A DNA stretch of 17,927 bases from an uncultured Oscillospiraceae bacterium (GCA_934569195.1 CAKTKB010000016.1:1-17927), one strand, 5' to 3'; counted from the stretch's first letter, positions 7,959 to 17,600 are shown. Numbers and translations are program-made. Notes: generated by a model not told the origin, from the letters alone.

Positions 7959-7985
7959 TTAGCACTCGTCCTTTTTGAGTGCTAA
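7959..7985. promoter_or_regulatory. CIRCE operator (HrcA binding site) of htpG
   Basis: TTAGCACTC, 9 spacer bases and GAGTGCTAA form a perfect copy of the CIRCE inverted repeat. It sits between the -10 box and the htpG ribosome binding site, spanning the expected transcription start. HrcA represses groESL and dnaK operons through this element in most Firmicutes, so htpG here should belong to the HrcA regulon. The element would also lie in the 5' leader of the mRNA. Confidence 0.96.
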
Positions 7986-7988
7986 ATT

Positions 7989-8016
7989 ATTATAGCGCGA
8001 TTTTGAAAAAAAGCAA
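7989..8016 (-). promoter_or_regulatory. Sigma-A type promoter of htpG
   Basis: On the minus strand the -10 is a perfect TATAAT (7994-7989). A weak -35, TTGCTT (8016-8011), lies 16 bases upstream. The CIRCE element starts 3 bases after the -10 box, so repression by blocking the start site is expected. Confidence 0.75.
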
Positions 8017-8034
8017 GTCCCGGAAAAAAAGTTC

Positions 8035-8063
8035 TTTAATTATTCATAATTCTATGGTAAGAT
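8035..8063 (+). promoter_or_regulatory. Possible promoter of the ABC-F/argS operon
   Basis: TTTAAT (8035-8040), 17 bases, then TAAGAT (8058-8063) preceded by TGG, an extended -10 form. Both boxes match consensus poorly, so this is the best of several weak options in the 198-bp divergent gap shared with htpG. A promoter must exist in this gap because htpG runs the other way. The remaining gap up to 8134 shows no T-box or other leader structure that I can recognise. Confidence 0.3.
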
Positions 8064-8134
8064 TAGCATGTATTGATATGCGCTCGCGGTTCTCGGGCGT
8101 AATTTTTTCTGAATAAACCGCAAAGGAGCTTTCC

Positions 8135-9742
8135 ATGATTACAGTAAACAATTTAGGGATGCAGTTCGGCGGCCAGTGGCTGTTCCAGCATGTGGATCTG
8201 CAATTTCTCCCCGGCAATTGCTACGGCATTATCGGCGCAAACGGCGCGGGAAAATCCACATTCCTGCGCATTCTCACCGGTGAGCTGGACTCTACCAGCG
8301 GCTCCGTCAGCGTTGATCCCAAGGCCCGTGTCTCTGTCCTGAAGCAGAACCAGAACGCCTACGACGATTACACCGTCATGGACACGGTCATCATGGGCAA
8401 CCGTCACCTGTACGACATCATGAAGGAAAAGGACGCCATCTATGAAAAGCCGGACTTTACCGACGAGGACGGCATCCGCGCCGCCGAGCTGGAGGCAGAA
8501 TTTGCCGAATTGGGCGGCTGGGAGGCCGAGTCCGATGCCTCCCGGATCCTGCAGGGTCTGGGCGTCCCCACGGAAAATCACGCCGATCTGATGGGTGACA
8601 CCGATCCCCGTCTGAAGGTGAAGGTTCTGCTTGCCCAGGCGCTGTTCGGCAATCCCGATATCGTCATGCTCGACGAGCCGACCAACAACCTGGATATCGA
8701 ATCCATCAACTGGCTGGAGGATTTCCTCCTGGACTTCCCGGGAATGGTGATTGCCGTCTCCCATGACCGCCATTTCCTGAACACCGTCTGCACCCACACC
8801 GTGGACATCGATTACGGCAAGATCAAGATGTATGTGGGCAACTATGATTTCTGGTATGAATCCAGTCAGATGGTGCAGGCCATGCTGCGCAACAAGAACA
8901 AGCGCAACCAGGAAAAGATCGAGGAGCTTCAGCTTTTTATCCAGCGCTTCTCTGCAAACAAGGCCAAGGCCAAGCAGGCTACCGCCCGCCGGAAGCTTCT
9001 GGACAAGCTGACGGTAGAGGAAATGCCCTGCTCCACCCGCCGCTATCCCTTTGTCGGCTTCCAGCCGGAGCGGGAGCTGGGAAAGGACGTTCTGACGGTG
9101 AAGGACATTTCCGTAACCGTGGACGGCGTCAAGCTGCTTGACAAGGTCTATTTCTCGGTAAACCGTACGGATAAGATCGCTTTTGTAGGCGAAAACGAGC
9201 TGGCGCAGACCGCTCTGTTCCAGGTTCTTTGCGGAGAGCTTGAGCCGGACGAGGGAAGCATCAAATGGGGTGTTTCCACCTCCAGAAGCTATTTGCCGAA
9301 GGACAACTCTCCCTATTTCGACGGCGTTAAGACCGAGCTGGTAGACTGGCTGCGGCAATATTCCGCAAAGAAAGACGACGTATATCTGCGGGGCTTCCTG
9401 GGCCGGATGCTCTTCTCCGGCGAGGATGTGTTCAAGAGCGTAGAGGTCCTCTCCGGCGGTGAAAAGGTGCGGTGTATGCTCTCCAAGATGATGCTCAGCG
9501 GCGCGAATGTAATCCTGCTGGATCAGCCCACAAACCATCTGGACATGGAGTCCATCCAGGCCGTAAACAAGGGTCTGGAATCCTTCCCCGGCGTCGTTCT
9601 TCTGGCCAGCCACGACCACGAGATGCTCTCCTCCGTCTGTAACCGCGTGATCGCATTCCAGCCGGACGGAACCATTGTGGATCGCTATGGCACCTACGAC
9701 GATTACCTCAACTGGGTCGAGCAGCAGAAAGGAAACAAATAA
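8135..9742 (+). CDS. ABC-F family ATPase, YkpA/YbiT-like, with a degenerate second ATP site
   Basis: The 535-aa protein has two nucleotide-binding domains joined by a charged linker (about 245-305, with RFSANKAKAKQATARRKLLD) and no membrane segments, so it is ABC-F and not a transporter. ABC-F proteins act on the ribosome in translation control or antibiotic resistance. The domain order and motifs such as TVMDTVIMGN and VGNYDFWYESSQ match the YkpA/YbiT branch. NBD1 has canonical Walker A GANGAGKS (34-41), Walker B MLDEPTNNLD (E181) and H-loop H210, but its signature position reads LMGDTDPRLKVKV. NBD2 has a canonical signature LSGGEKVR (439-446), but Walker A reads GENELAQTA (352-360, Lys to Gln) and Walker B reads LLDQPTNHLD (Glu to Gln at 464). 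One composite site is therefore intact and the other looks inactive. AAAGGAG lies 6 bases before the ATG. The stop overlaps the argS start by one base. Confidence 0.92.
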   Translation: MITVNNLGMQFGGQWLFQHVDLQFLPGNCYGIIGANGAGKSTFLRILTGELDSTSGSVSVDPKARVSVLKQNQNAYDDYTVMDTVIMGNRHLYDIMKEKDAIYEKPDFTDEDGIRAAELEAEFAELGGWEAESDASRILQGLGVPTENHADLMGDTDPRLKVKVLLAQALFGNPDIVMLDEPTNNLDIESINWLEDFLLDFPGMVIAVSHDRHFLNTVCTHTVDIDYGKIKMYVGNYDFWYESSQMVQAMLRNKNKRNQEKIEELQLFIQRFSANKAKAKQATARRKLLDKLTVEEMPCSTRRYPFVGFQPERELGKDVLTVKDISVTVDGVKLLDKVYFSVNRTDKIAFVGENELAQTALFQVLCGELEPDEGSIKWGVSTSRSYLPKDNSPYFDGVKTELVDWLRQYSAKKDDVYLRGFLGRMLFSGEDVFKSVEVLSGGEKVRCMLSKMMLSGANVILLDQPTNHLDMESIQAVNKGLESFPGVVLLASHDHEMLSSVCNRVIAFQPDGTIVDRYGTYDDYLNWVEQQKGNK

Positions 9743-11493
9743 TGGAAAAGATACTGGACCTGATTTCTGAAAAAATGCACAGTGCCTTTGCCGCTGCCGG
9801 CTACGACGCAAGCTTCGGAAGAGTAGCCGTCTCCAGCCGGCCGGACCTGTGCGAATACCAGTGCAACGGCGCACTGTCCGCAGCCAAGCAGTACAAGTGC
9901 GCTCCCATCCAGATCGCCAAGGCCGTGGCGGAAAAGCTGGATACCGCAGATTTTGATCTGGTAGAGGCTGTCATGCCGGGCTTTATCAACCTGAAGCTCT
10001 CCGGTAAATTCCTGCAGGATTACCTGGAGCAGATGCGCACCGCTCCCGACTTTGGCGTATCCAAGCCCGGCGAGGGAAAAACCGTCGTGGTGGATTACGG
10101 CGGCGCCAATGTGGCAAAGCCCCTGCACATCGGGCATCTTCGCCCGGCCATCATCGGTGAATCCCTCAAGCGCCTGCACAGCTTCATGGGCTATCAGGCA
10201 ATTGGGGATGTCCATCTGGGAGACTGGGGTCTGCAAATGGGCCTGATCATTGCGGAGCTTCAGCTTCGTCAGCCGGACCTGCCCTATTTTGATCCGGACT
10301 ACACCGGTGACTATCCTGCGGAAGCCCCCTTCACCCTGAGTGAGCTGGAGGAAATCTACCCCTGCGCCTCCGCAAAGAAAAAGGTCGACCCGGAATTCGC
10401 CCAGCGCGCCCACGCAGCCACCTTTGAGCTGCAGCAGGGCCGCCGGGGCTACCGCGCGATCTGGCAGCACATTATGCGGATTTCTCTGGCGGATCTCCAC
10501 CGGATTTACGACTCCCTGGATGTCCATTTTGAAAAGTGGCTGGGCGAAAGCGACGCCGACCCCTACATTCCGGATATGATCGCAGACCTGAAAAAGCGGG
10601 GACTGGCTGTAGAAAGCGAGGGTGCCTGGGTGATTCCCGTTGCCGAGCCCGGCGATACCAAGGAGGTTCCCCCCTGCATTCTGGTCAAATCCGACGGTGC
10701 GGCCATCTATGCCACCACCGACCTGGCTACGCTGGTGCAGCGGATGCAGGATTGGCACCCGGACAAGATTCTCTATGTCACGGACAAGCGGCAGAATTTG
10801 CATTTTGAGCAGGTTTTCCGCGCGGCCCGCAAGAGCGGAATCGTCACGCCGGACACCGTGCTGGAGCACATTGGTCACGGCACCATGAACGGCGCGGACG
10901 GGAAGCCCTTCAAGACCCGGGACGGCGGCGTACTGCGTCTGGAGACGCTTATCGGAGACATGACGGACTTTGTACGGGGCAAGGTGGTGGAGAACCAGAT
11001 CGTGGATGCAAGCGAAGTGGAGGACACTACCCACAAGATCGCGCTGGCCGCGCTCAAATATGGCGACCTGTCCAACCAGCCCACAAAGGACTACAATTTT
11101 GATCTGGAACGTTTCGCCGCGTTTGAGGGCAACACAGGCCCGTACATTCTTTACACCATTGTGCGCATCAAATCCATTCTGTCCAAATACGGCCAGTGGA
11201 GCCACCTTCCCATCCAGGCCCCTGCCAACGCCTACGCCAAGGACTTGATGCTCGCCATCACCAAGCTCTCCCCCACCCTTGAGGCAGCTCTTAAAACGTC
11301 CTCTCCGAATCTGATCTGTGCCTATATTTATGAGCTTTCCGGCTGCGTCAATAAATTCTACCACGAGACCAGAATTCTGGGTGAGGAGGATGCCACGCTG
11401 AAAAGCGGCTATGTGGCGCTCATCGGCCTGGCAAAGCGCATTCTGGAAACCTGCATTTCCCTGCTGGGCTTCAGCGCTCCGGAAAAAATGTAA
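9742..11493 (+). CDS. argS: Arginyl-tRNA synthetase
   Basis: The 583-aa class Ia aminoacyl-tRNA synthetase attaches arginine to tRNA-Arg. In order it has the N-terminal Add-1 domain (about 1-105) that contacts the tRNA D-loop, then the Rossmann catalytic domain with DYGGANVAKPLHIGHLRP (118-135, HIGH motif at 129-132). The KMSKS-equivalent is the degenerate GKPFKTRDGG (about 387-396), which is normal for many ArgRS enzymes. The DALR-type helical anticodon-binding domain follows from NTGPYILYTIVRIKS (about 464) to the C-terminus, ending FSAPEKM. The length fits the family. The start ATG at 9742-9744 overlaps the ABC-F stop (TAATG), with AGAAAGGA a few bases upstream, so translation is probably coupled to the ABC-F gene. 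No T-box leader precedes it. A strong terminator follows at 11503-11544. Confidence 0.97.
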   Translation: MEKILDLISEKMHSAFAAAGYDASFGRVAVSSRPDLCEYQCNGALSAAKQYKCAPIQIAKAVAEKLDTADFDLVEAVMPGFINLKLSGKFLQDYLEQMRTAPDFGVSKPGEGKTVVVDYGGANVAKPLHIGHLRPAIIGESLKRLHSFMGYQAIGDVHLGDWGLQMGLIIAELQLRQPDLPYFDPDYTGDYPAEAPFTLSELEEIYPCASAKKKVDPEFAQRAHAATFELQQGRRGYRAIWQHIMRISLADLHRIYDSLDVHFEKWLGESDADPYIPDMIADLKKRGLAVESEGAWVIPVAEPGDTKEVPPCILVKSDGAAIYATTDLATLVQRMQDWHPDKILYVTDKRQNLHFEQVFRAARKSGIVTPDTVLEHIGHGTMNGADGKPFKTRDGGVLRLETLIGDMTDFVRGKVVENQIVDASEVEDTTHKIALAALKYGDLSNQPTKDYNFDLERFAAFEGNTGPYILYTIVRIKSILSKYGQWSHLPIQAPANAYAKDLMLAITKLSPTLEAALKTSSPNLICAYIYELSGCVNKFYHETRILGEEDATLKSGYVALIGLAKRILETCISLLGFSAPEKM

Positions 11494-11502
11494 TACACAC
11501 TC

Positions 11503-11544
11503 TCTGCCGCATTCGGTTCAAAACCCGGATGCGGCAGAATTTTT
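11503..11544 (+). terminator. Intrinsic terminator of argS
   Basis: The arms TCTGCCGCATTCGG and CCGGATGCGGCAGA form a 14-bp stem with one G-T pair and an 8-base loop, followed by A and TTTTT. It starts 10 bases after the argS stop codon. This is a textbook rho-independent terminator. Confidence 0.93.
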
Positions 11545-11552
11545 GCATAAGA

Positions 11553-11594
11553 AAGCGCCATGTCCGGACAAGATGCCCGGACACGGCGCTTTTT
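11553..11594. terminator. Second terminator hairpin, probably bidirectional
   Basis: AAGCGCC-A-TGTCCGG pairs with CCGGACA-C-GGCGCTT (7+7 bp with one mismatch) around a 9-base loop, and TTTTT ends the plus side. Read on the minus strand, the hairpin is followed by TTTCTTATG. It lies about 100 bases after the stop codon of the giant minus-strand gene, so it probably stops that transcript and also backs up the argS terminator. Confidence 0.75.
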
Positions 11595-11619
11595 GCAACC
11601 CTCCCGAATCCCCCGCCGA

Positions 11620-11644
11620 GGGCAGCGGTCTGTCAGCGCTGCCC
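11620..11644. other. Short stem-loop in the 3' region of the giant surface-protein gene
   Basis: GGGCAGCG and CGCTGCCC form a perfect 8-bp GC-rich stem with a 9-base loop, 49 bases after the minus-strand stop codon at 11693. No T tract follows on either strand, so it is more likely an mRNA 3' stabilising or pausing hairpin than a terminator. Nothing else is seen between 11595 and 11692. Confidence 0.4.
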
Positions 11645-11692
11645 AACGGCAAGGGAATGGGTCATTGCAAAGCTCTTAAAGGAAAGGAGGGA

Positions 11693-14600
11693 TTACTTCA
11701 GAATGGTGAAGAAGCGGAACACTTCAACTGCGCCCTGCGCACGGTTTGCAGCCTGCTTGGGAGCCAGCTCCGTATCGCTTACACCGTAGATCATGCCGCT
11801 GGCAACTGCCCACTGCATAGCCTCCACAGCATAGCCGGAAATCTGGTCCTTGTCAGCGAACTTGCTCAGGTCGCTGCTTGCGGAGACATCCTTGCCCTGG
11901 AACTTGGCAAACCGGTACAGGAATGTCACCATATCCTGGCGGCTCAGCGTCTCATTGGCGCCGAAGGTACCGTCGGTATGTCCGCTTACGATACCGTTGG
12001 CGCTTGCCCACGCCACCGCCTTAGCATAGTAGGCATTGGCGGGAATATCGGAGAAGCTTGCCTTGGCATCGGTCTCGGGAGAACCTGCCATACGGTACAG
12101 GATGCTCACCAGCTGACCGCGGGTCAGGTTCGCATTGGGCGCAAAGGTCGTGTCGGAGGTGCCTACCATGTAGCTGCCGCGCAGGACGAAGTCAATTGCC
12201 TCATGGGCATAGCTTCCGGAGTCCACATCTGCAAACTTGGCAGAGGGACAGGCCGTCGTTCCGGCAGGAATCACAGCTGTCTCCACAGTCTCGCAGGCTG
12301 CGCAGGTGCGGCTCTTCAGGCCGTCATGGAAGCAATCGTCCGCATTCACAACCGTCCACTCGCCCCACTTGTGGCCCGTCGCCTTTACGACATGATCCGT
12401 GTAAGCATCCGCACAGACGGAGCAGACATGGGCCGTGTAGCCATCGGTGGTGCAGGTTGCGGGAACAACCTTCTCCTCGTACTTGTGTCCGGCAGCCGCA
12501 ACGAAGTTATCCCGGTAGCTGTAGCCGCATACGGAGCATTCGTACTGATCGTAGCCATCCGCCGTGCAGGTGGGGGCAACGGTGGTCTTGGTAAAGCTGT
12601 GACCGGAAGCGGGGATGATTTCCGTCTCCTTCTCGTCGCAGCTCTTGCAGGAGCGGGTTCTGGAGCCGTCCTCGGTGCAGCTTGCATCGACCACGGTCCA
12701 CTCGGTCCAGTCATGGCCGGTGGCGGGAATCACCTTGCCGCTCTCCAGGAGCTTGCCGCAGGTCTTGCAGTAGGTATCGCCGGTGTAGCCGTCGGTGGTG
12801 CAGGTTGCTGCAACCGCGCCGCGAATCTCCGTATCGGTGTGGCCGTAGACAATCGCTACATCCTCCTGATAGCCGGAAGCACCGTCGTTGACCTGGCTGT
12901 AGGTAACGTGTACCTTCTCGGTATCCGTATCGTTGACGGTAAACACGAGCTTTGCAATCGTCTCACCGGCGGCGATGCCGCTGAGGGAAACATAGCCAAA
13001 GGTCACGGAACCGTCCGCCTTGTTGATGGAGGTATAGTCGCCGCTGATCTGAACATCCTGCAGCGTAAGTGCCGCGGAATCGTAGGAAACCGTCGCCACG
13101 CCGTTCGTGGAAGCCGCGTCCATACCGGCAGCATCCTTCGCCGTAACGTTGACCGTTACCGTCTTTTCGTCGCTGCTGGTTTCAGACAGAGACATGGGCC
13201 GGATGGTCTGATTGCCGGTAGAAACGGTGGCGTTCAGGCTGCCGGTAGCTGCCTTCTCGCCGGTCAGGCTCATATCCATGGGGATGGCAGCGGAACCGGT
13301 GACATCGTCACTCTGCTCCGTCTCAACCGTTACCACATCCGCAGCACTGGCCACGGAAGCCGCATCCTCTACATCCTGCATGGTCGCCGCAATGCTTTGC
13401 AGCGTGTTGGAGCCGCTGATTGCATCGTCCGTATACAGGCCGGCAATGGCGGTCGCACCCTTCAGAGTACCGATCTTGCCGCTGACCATCTCATCGCCGC
13501 TGATGTCCACATAGTACAGCTCTGCGCTGTCTGCGGAAGCGTCCGCAATGATCAGGCCCGTACCGTCATAGGTCATGGACAATGCCTGATAATCGTTAAA
13601 CTTGAAGCCAATATTGCCGTAGGTGCCCCGTCTCAGGCCGTAGTCAACCAGGTTTTCGGCTTCGTCGTATTCGGCAGTCAGCTGGAAGATATACAGCGTG
13701 CCGTCCGCACCCAGTGCAAGGAACAGCTCAACGGGGTTGCCGTCGTCGTCCGTCGTGGAGCCGACGAAGGCGAGCGCAGCCAGATCGGTAAAGTAATTGT
13801 TCAGGTTCCAGCCGCTCAGCGTGCCTTCCACCGGATCCTCCAGGAACACCAGCGCCTGGCAATTTGCAATGTAGAGCGGTTCGCCAAAGGCCTGCAGCTG
13901 CAGCGTTTCACCGGCTGCATTGGTCGTCTCAAAGGACATGGCAGGGGTCTGCGTCATATCCAGAATGGCGTAGCTCGTGGAGCATGCGCTGCCCTTCGTC
14001 TCGGCATAGCCGTTCGCGGGGTCAACCACGTACATATTGCACTTGTTGGTAAAATCGCTGTTGGTGCCGTAGATCTTGCCGCTGTTGGCGCCTGCGCCCG
14101 TAAGCGCAGTCTTGGCGTTGGCATTGACCGTCGCCTTCATCTCGGCTGTATCAATGCTCACCCACTGCGGACCATCGGCCGTCGTAATCTGAGCATTGAC
14201 CTTCGTGGAAACGGACATCAGGCCCTTCACATTCACGTCGATGGATGCGGAAGCCGTCTGGCCATCCTGATTTGTGTCCACAGTGGTAGCCGTGATCGTT
14301 GCGCTGCCCTCGCTCACTGCGGTAACCAGACCATTCTGGTCAACGGTCGCCACCTGCTCGTTGCTGCTGCTCCAGGTGATCTGGTTTGTCGTGCCATTGA
14401 GAACACGGGCAGTCAGCTGGGTCGTATCGCCCTGATACAGGTCCGTGGAACCCGCTGTCAGACGAACCGTCAGGTCCGTAGCCCGATCATACTGGTACAG
14501 GGAAACGACGGGCCAGGTTGCATCGCCGAAGTCGCTGACCAGCGCCGGGATCAGGCCTTCGGGACTGACCGCCCACAGGTCGGCAGTATCGCCGTCCAGG

Positions 14601-17600
14601 TAGCGGGCAATCAGCAGATACCCGGTCTGTGCGTCATACAGCATGGAGGCGTACTGGCCGCCGGTCACGGAGGAAACGCCGGACAGGTTCAGGCCGGTCT
14701 CACCGAGCTTCTGGCGGGCGATGCTGTAAGAGTTGCCGTTGCTGGCGGTGTAAACAACTATATTGTAGAGTACGCCGCTCTCCGTCATCATGTAGAAGAA
14801 CTCAGCGGGGTAACCCAGATAGGTATCCGTACCGGCATAGGCCAGGACCGCCATAGGATCGCTGCTGAAGTAGGATGCCAGGCTGAAATAGCTCAGGGAC
14901 CCTTCTGCCGGATTCACCAATTCAAAGTACGTACCGCTGTTGCACAGGCCCGCGATTCGGCCAAACAGCCCATCGGCCGTGGCAGGTGCAGGCGCTGCAT
15001 CAGACCAGGTCCAGCTCGATGCAATGCTGCCGAAGCTGGTGATCTCAAAGGTATCCGCATCCACGCCATACAGGGCAGAGCCATCGTGTACGTAGAGCAT
15101 GCTATCCATCAGCGCACCGGCGATGTATGCGCCGCTCTTATCGCTGTCGGCCGTCCACTCAGGCAGGGTGTCCGTGTGGAAGGTGGACCAATAGGTTTCG
15201 CTGTCCGGGCCGTAGATCAGGCCGTTCAGCTTGACATCGTCCAGCTTGCTGACCGTAATCGTGCAGTCCGCGCTGATGGCCGGTGTAGCGTTGGTCGTTG
15301 CGGTGATGACAGCGGTGCCGACTCCTACGGAGCTGACATTGCCGTATGCATCCACCGTGGCGACCGTGTCATCGGAGGACTTCCACGTCACGCTGGTGTC
15401 GTCCAGAACCCAGGGGTAAACCTCTGCGCTCAGGCTGATCGTAGCGCCCTTCAGCATGGAGGCCTCTGTACGATTCAGCACAATCTTGGTGGGCGACGTC
15501 GTGCTGCCGATGTTCTTGTTGGCGGAAGGAACGATATACAGGCCGCTCAGCGCCATCCGCAGCTGAGCTGCGCAGGCTGCACCGTGACCGCCGTCGTAAT
15601 CGGTGACCTTGGTGCCCTTGCCGGTGGTCGTATCCAGCGTCACCAGAATGTTGTTGGAGGAGCCGGACAGGGAGGAAATTGCCGCCATGTACAGCACATC
15701 CTGATCGTGATCCCACGCCAGCGTGGAATAGTTGCCGTAGAATCCGGTTGCACCGGACTGAGTATCGTTGATGGGGTGCAGGTCCGCGATCTTGCCATCC
15801 TGCGCGTCGGAATTCTTCCAGGTATACAGGAAGGAATTGGAACTGTTGCCGTAGTTTACGGAATAGAAGTTGCCGTCGTCGTCGATGGCCAGGCCGGACA
15901 AGCGCGTGCGCGTCTTGTTGGTTTCTTCGTAGGCGTTCACCACGACTACATCGTACAGGTCCTGGAATGCGCCGCTGACGGTATCCACGCTGGAAATGGT
16001 CATCGCATAGGCGCTGGCATCACCGTTGCCTCTGCTGAGGGTGTACAGCTTGCCGTCGGCATAATTAAACGCCATGCCTACAATTTCCCGACCATCGCAG
16101 GAACCAACCTTCTTATAAGAGGAGAGCTCATCCTGCGGCGCTGCGTACAGGTTGCCGTCGTCGGCAGCCATGAACACGTAGCCGTCCACATATTCAGCCG
16201 CCAGGACCTCCAGATCGGTCGCACAGAAATCCTCGATGCCATCGAACTGGCTGCCGCCGAGAACATAGTAGAAATACAGATTCTCGGGCGTGACCTCGAC
16301 CCAGCGATTGCCGGTTCCCTGATAGGAGGTGCCGGTGGTAAAGCCGAAGATCTTGCCGGTGTAATCCACAGGCTCGCCAATCTGCATATCGATCTTATAG
16401 GTCGTAACGTTCATGGCGTAGTCAAAGACCTGCAGCAGGAACTTGCTGCCGTTGATGCCGTCCAGAGACATCCGGTAAGCGAAGGTATCGCCGGCCTCTG
16501 CATCCTGTGCAGCGCCGCAGTAGGTCAGGGCCTTCGTACCGCTGCCGTTATACAGGACCACGGCGGCAATGTACTGGTTATCGGAGGCAACTGCCGTCAG
16601 GGTGTTGCCGGTCAGGCTCATGGACAGGTCCTTCAGCTCAGGGGCCGTGTTGTCCACGGTCATGGAAATGCCGTAGGTAGCACCGTCGCCCAGAGCGTCC
16701 CAATCCACATTGCCCTCTGCATCCTGATAGTACTCAGGAGCCAGCGTCAGCTTCAGGTCGATCTGATCGCCTTCCGCAGCGCCCTTGGGAGAGAAGGCCG
16801 TGTTCAGAGAGTAACCGGTCTGACGCCAGGTGCTGCCGTTCGTATAATAGTAAGCGGAGGATACCGCGCCGGGGTGTCCCTCTTTCATGACCACATTCTT
16901 GGTGGCATTGGTTGCGGTAAAGCGGGAATCGGCTGCGTTCCGGATAACCGCAAACTGAACCTTGCTGATCTGGTCGCCATTCTGGCTGTTGATCGCATTC
17001 CGCTCAGGCATGTAGGTGTCGTCAGGGACCAAGGGGTTGCCGCCAAATGCGTAGGACTTAGACGCGTCGTTTGCGTAGGTAATCAGCCATGCATTGCTCT
17101 GGGTATTTCCCAGATAGGGCAGCCGGTACTCTTCCCCGCTGCTGTACTCCAGATAGCTGCCCACGTCGAACATGGAAGCATCGGACCACTTGCCGTAGAA
17201 GCCCAGCACCGGGATGGAGTGGGTCGTTCCGGCAACGCCCTCAGAGGTGGAGACGCCTTCTGCGTACACATAGCCCTCGATGTATGTTCCGTTGGTGAAA
17301 ACTGCATCCAGATCGGCCTTGGCCTCTGCGCTCAGCTTCACGGAAACCTTCACTTCCACAGAGCTTCCGGCAGGAACCGTTGCGACCTGCTTCAGGCTGG
17401 AGAAGAACAGATAAGCATCATAGGAATCCACGTCGCCGTCGCCGTCCATATCCGCCGCCTTGGCATCCGCCAGCTCGGTGATCGTACCGGCTGCGTAGTC
17501 CAGGATGGCCTGGCCGTCCAGGGAGTTCACGGCGCCGTCGCCGTTGACGTCGCGGCCCTTGAGCGCGTCGGAGCTTGCCAGCTCCACACCGTCAATCGTA

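Noticed and set aside
5816..7978. 720-codon open frame antisense to htpG
   Set aside because: Leu/His/Arg-rich product, runs through the CIRCE element and the htpG coding region; htpG is certain.
7986..8134. T-box or other riboswitch ahead of the ABC-F/argS operon
   Set aside because: The gap is too short once the htpG promoter is counted, and no T-box sequence or terminator/antiterminator pair is visible.
8153..11364. Two long minus-strand frames (8153-9874 and 9703-11364) opposite the ABC-F gene and argS
   Set aside because: Both mirror the coding phase of strongly supported genes and contain no family motifs.
12260..12844. Repeat region as a CRISPR array
   Set aside because: The repeat is in the protein (37-41 residues) and differs at DNA level; there are no identical short repeats with unique spacers.
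4100..12844. Functional link between the ZIP transporter and the Cys-rich repeats of the giant protein
   Set aside because: Separated by several transcription units and by strand changes; nearness alone is not evidence.
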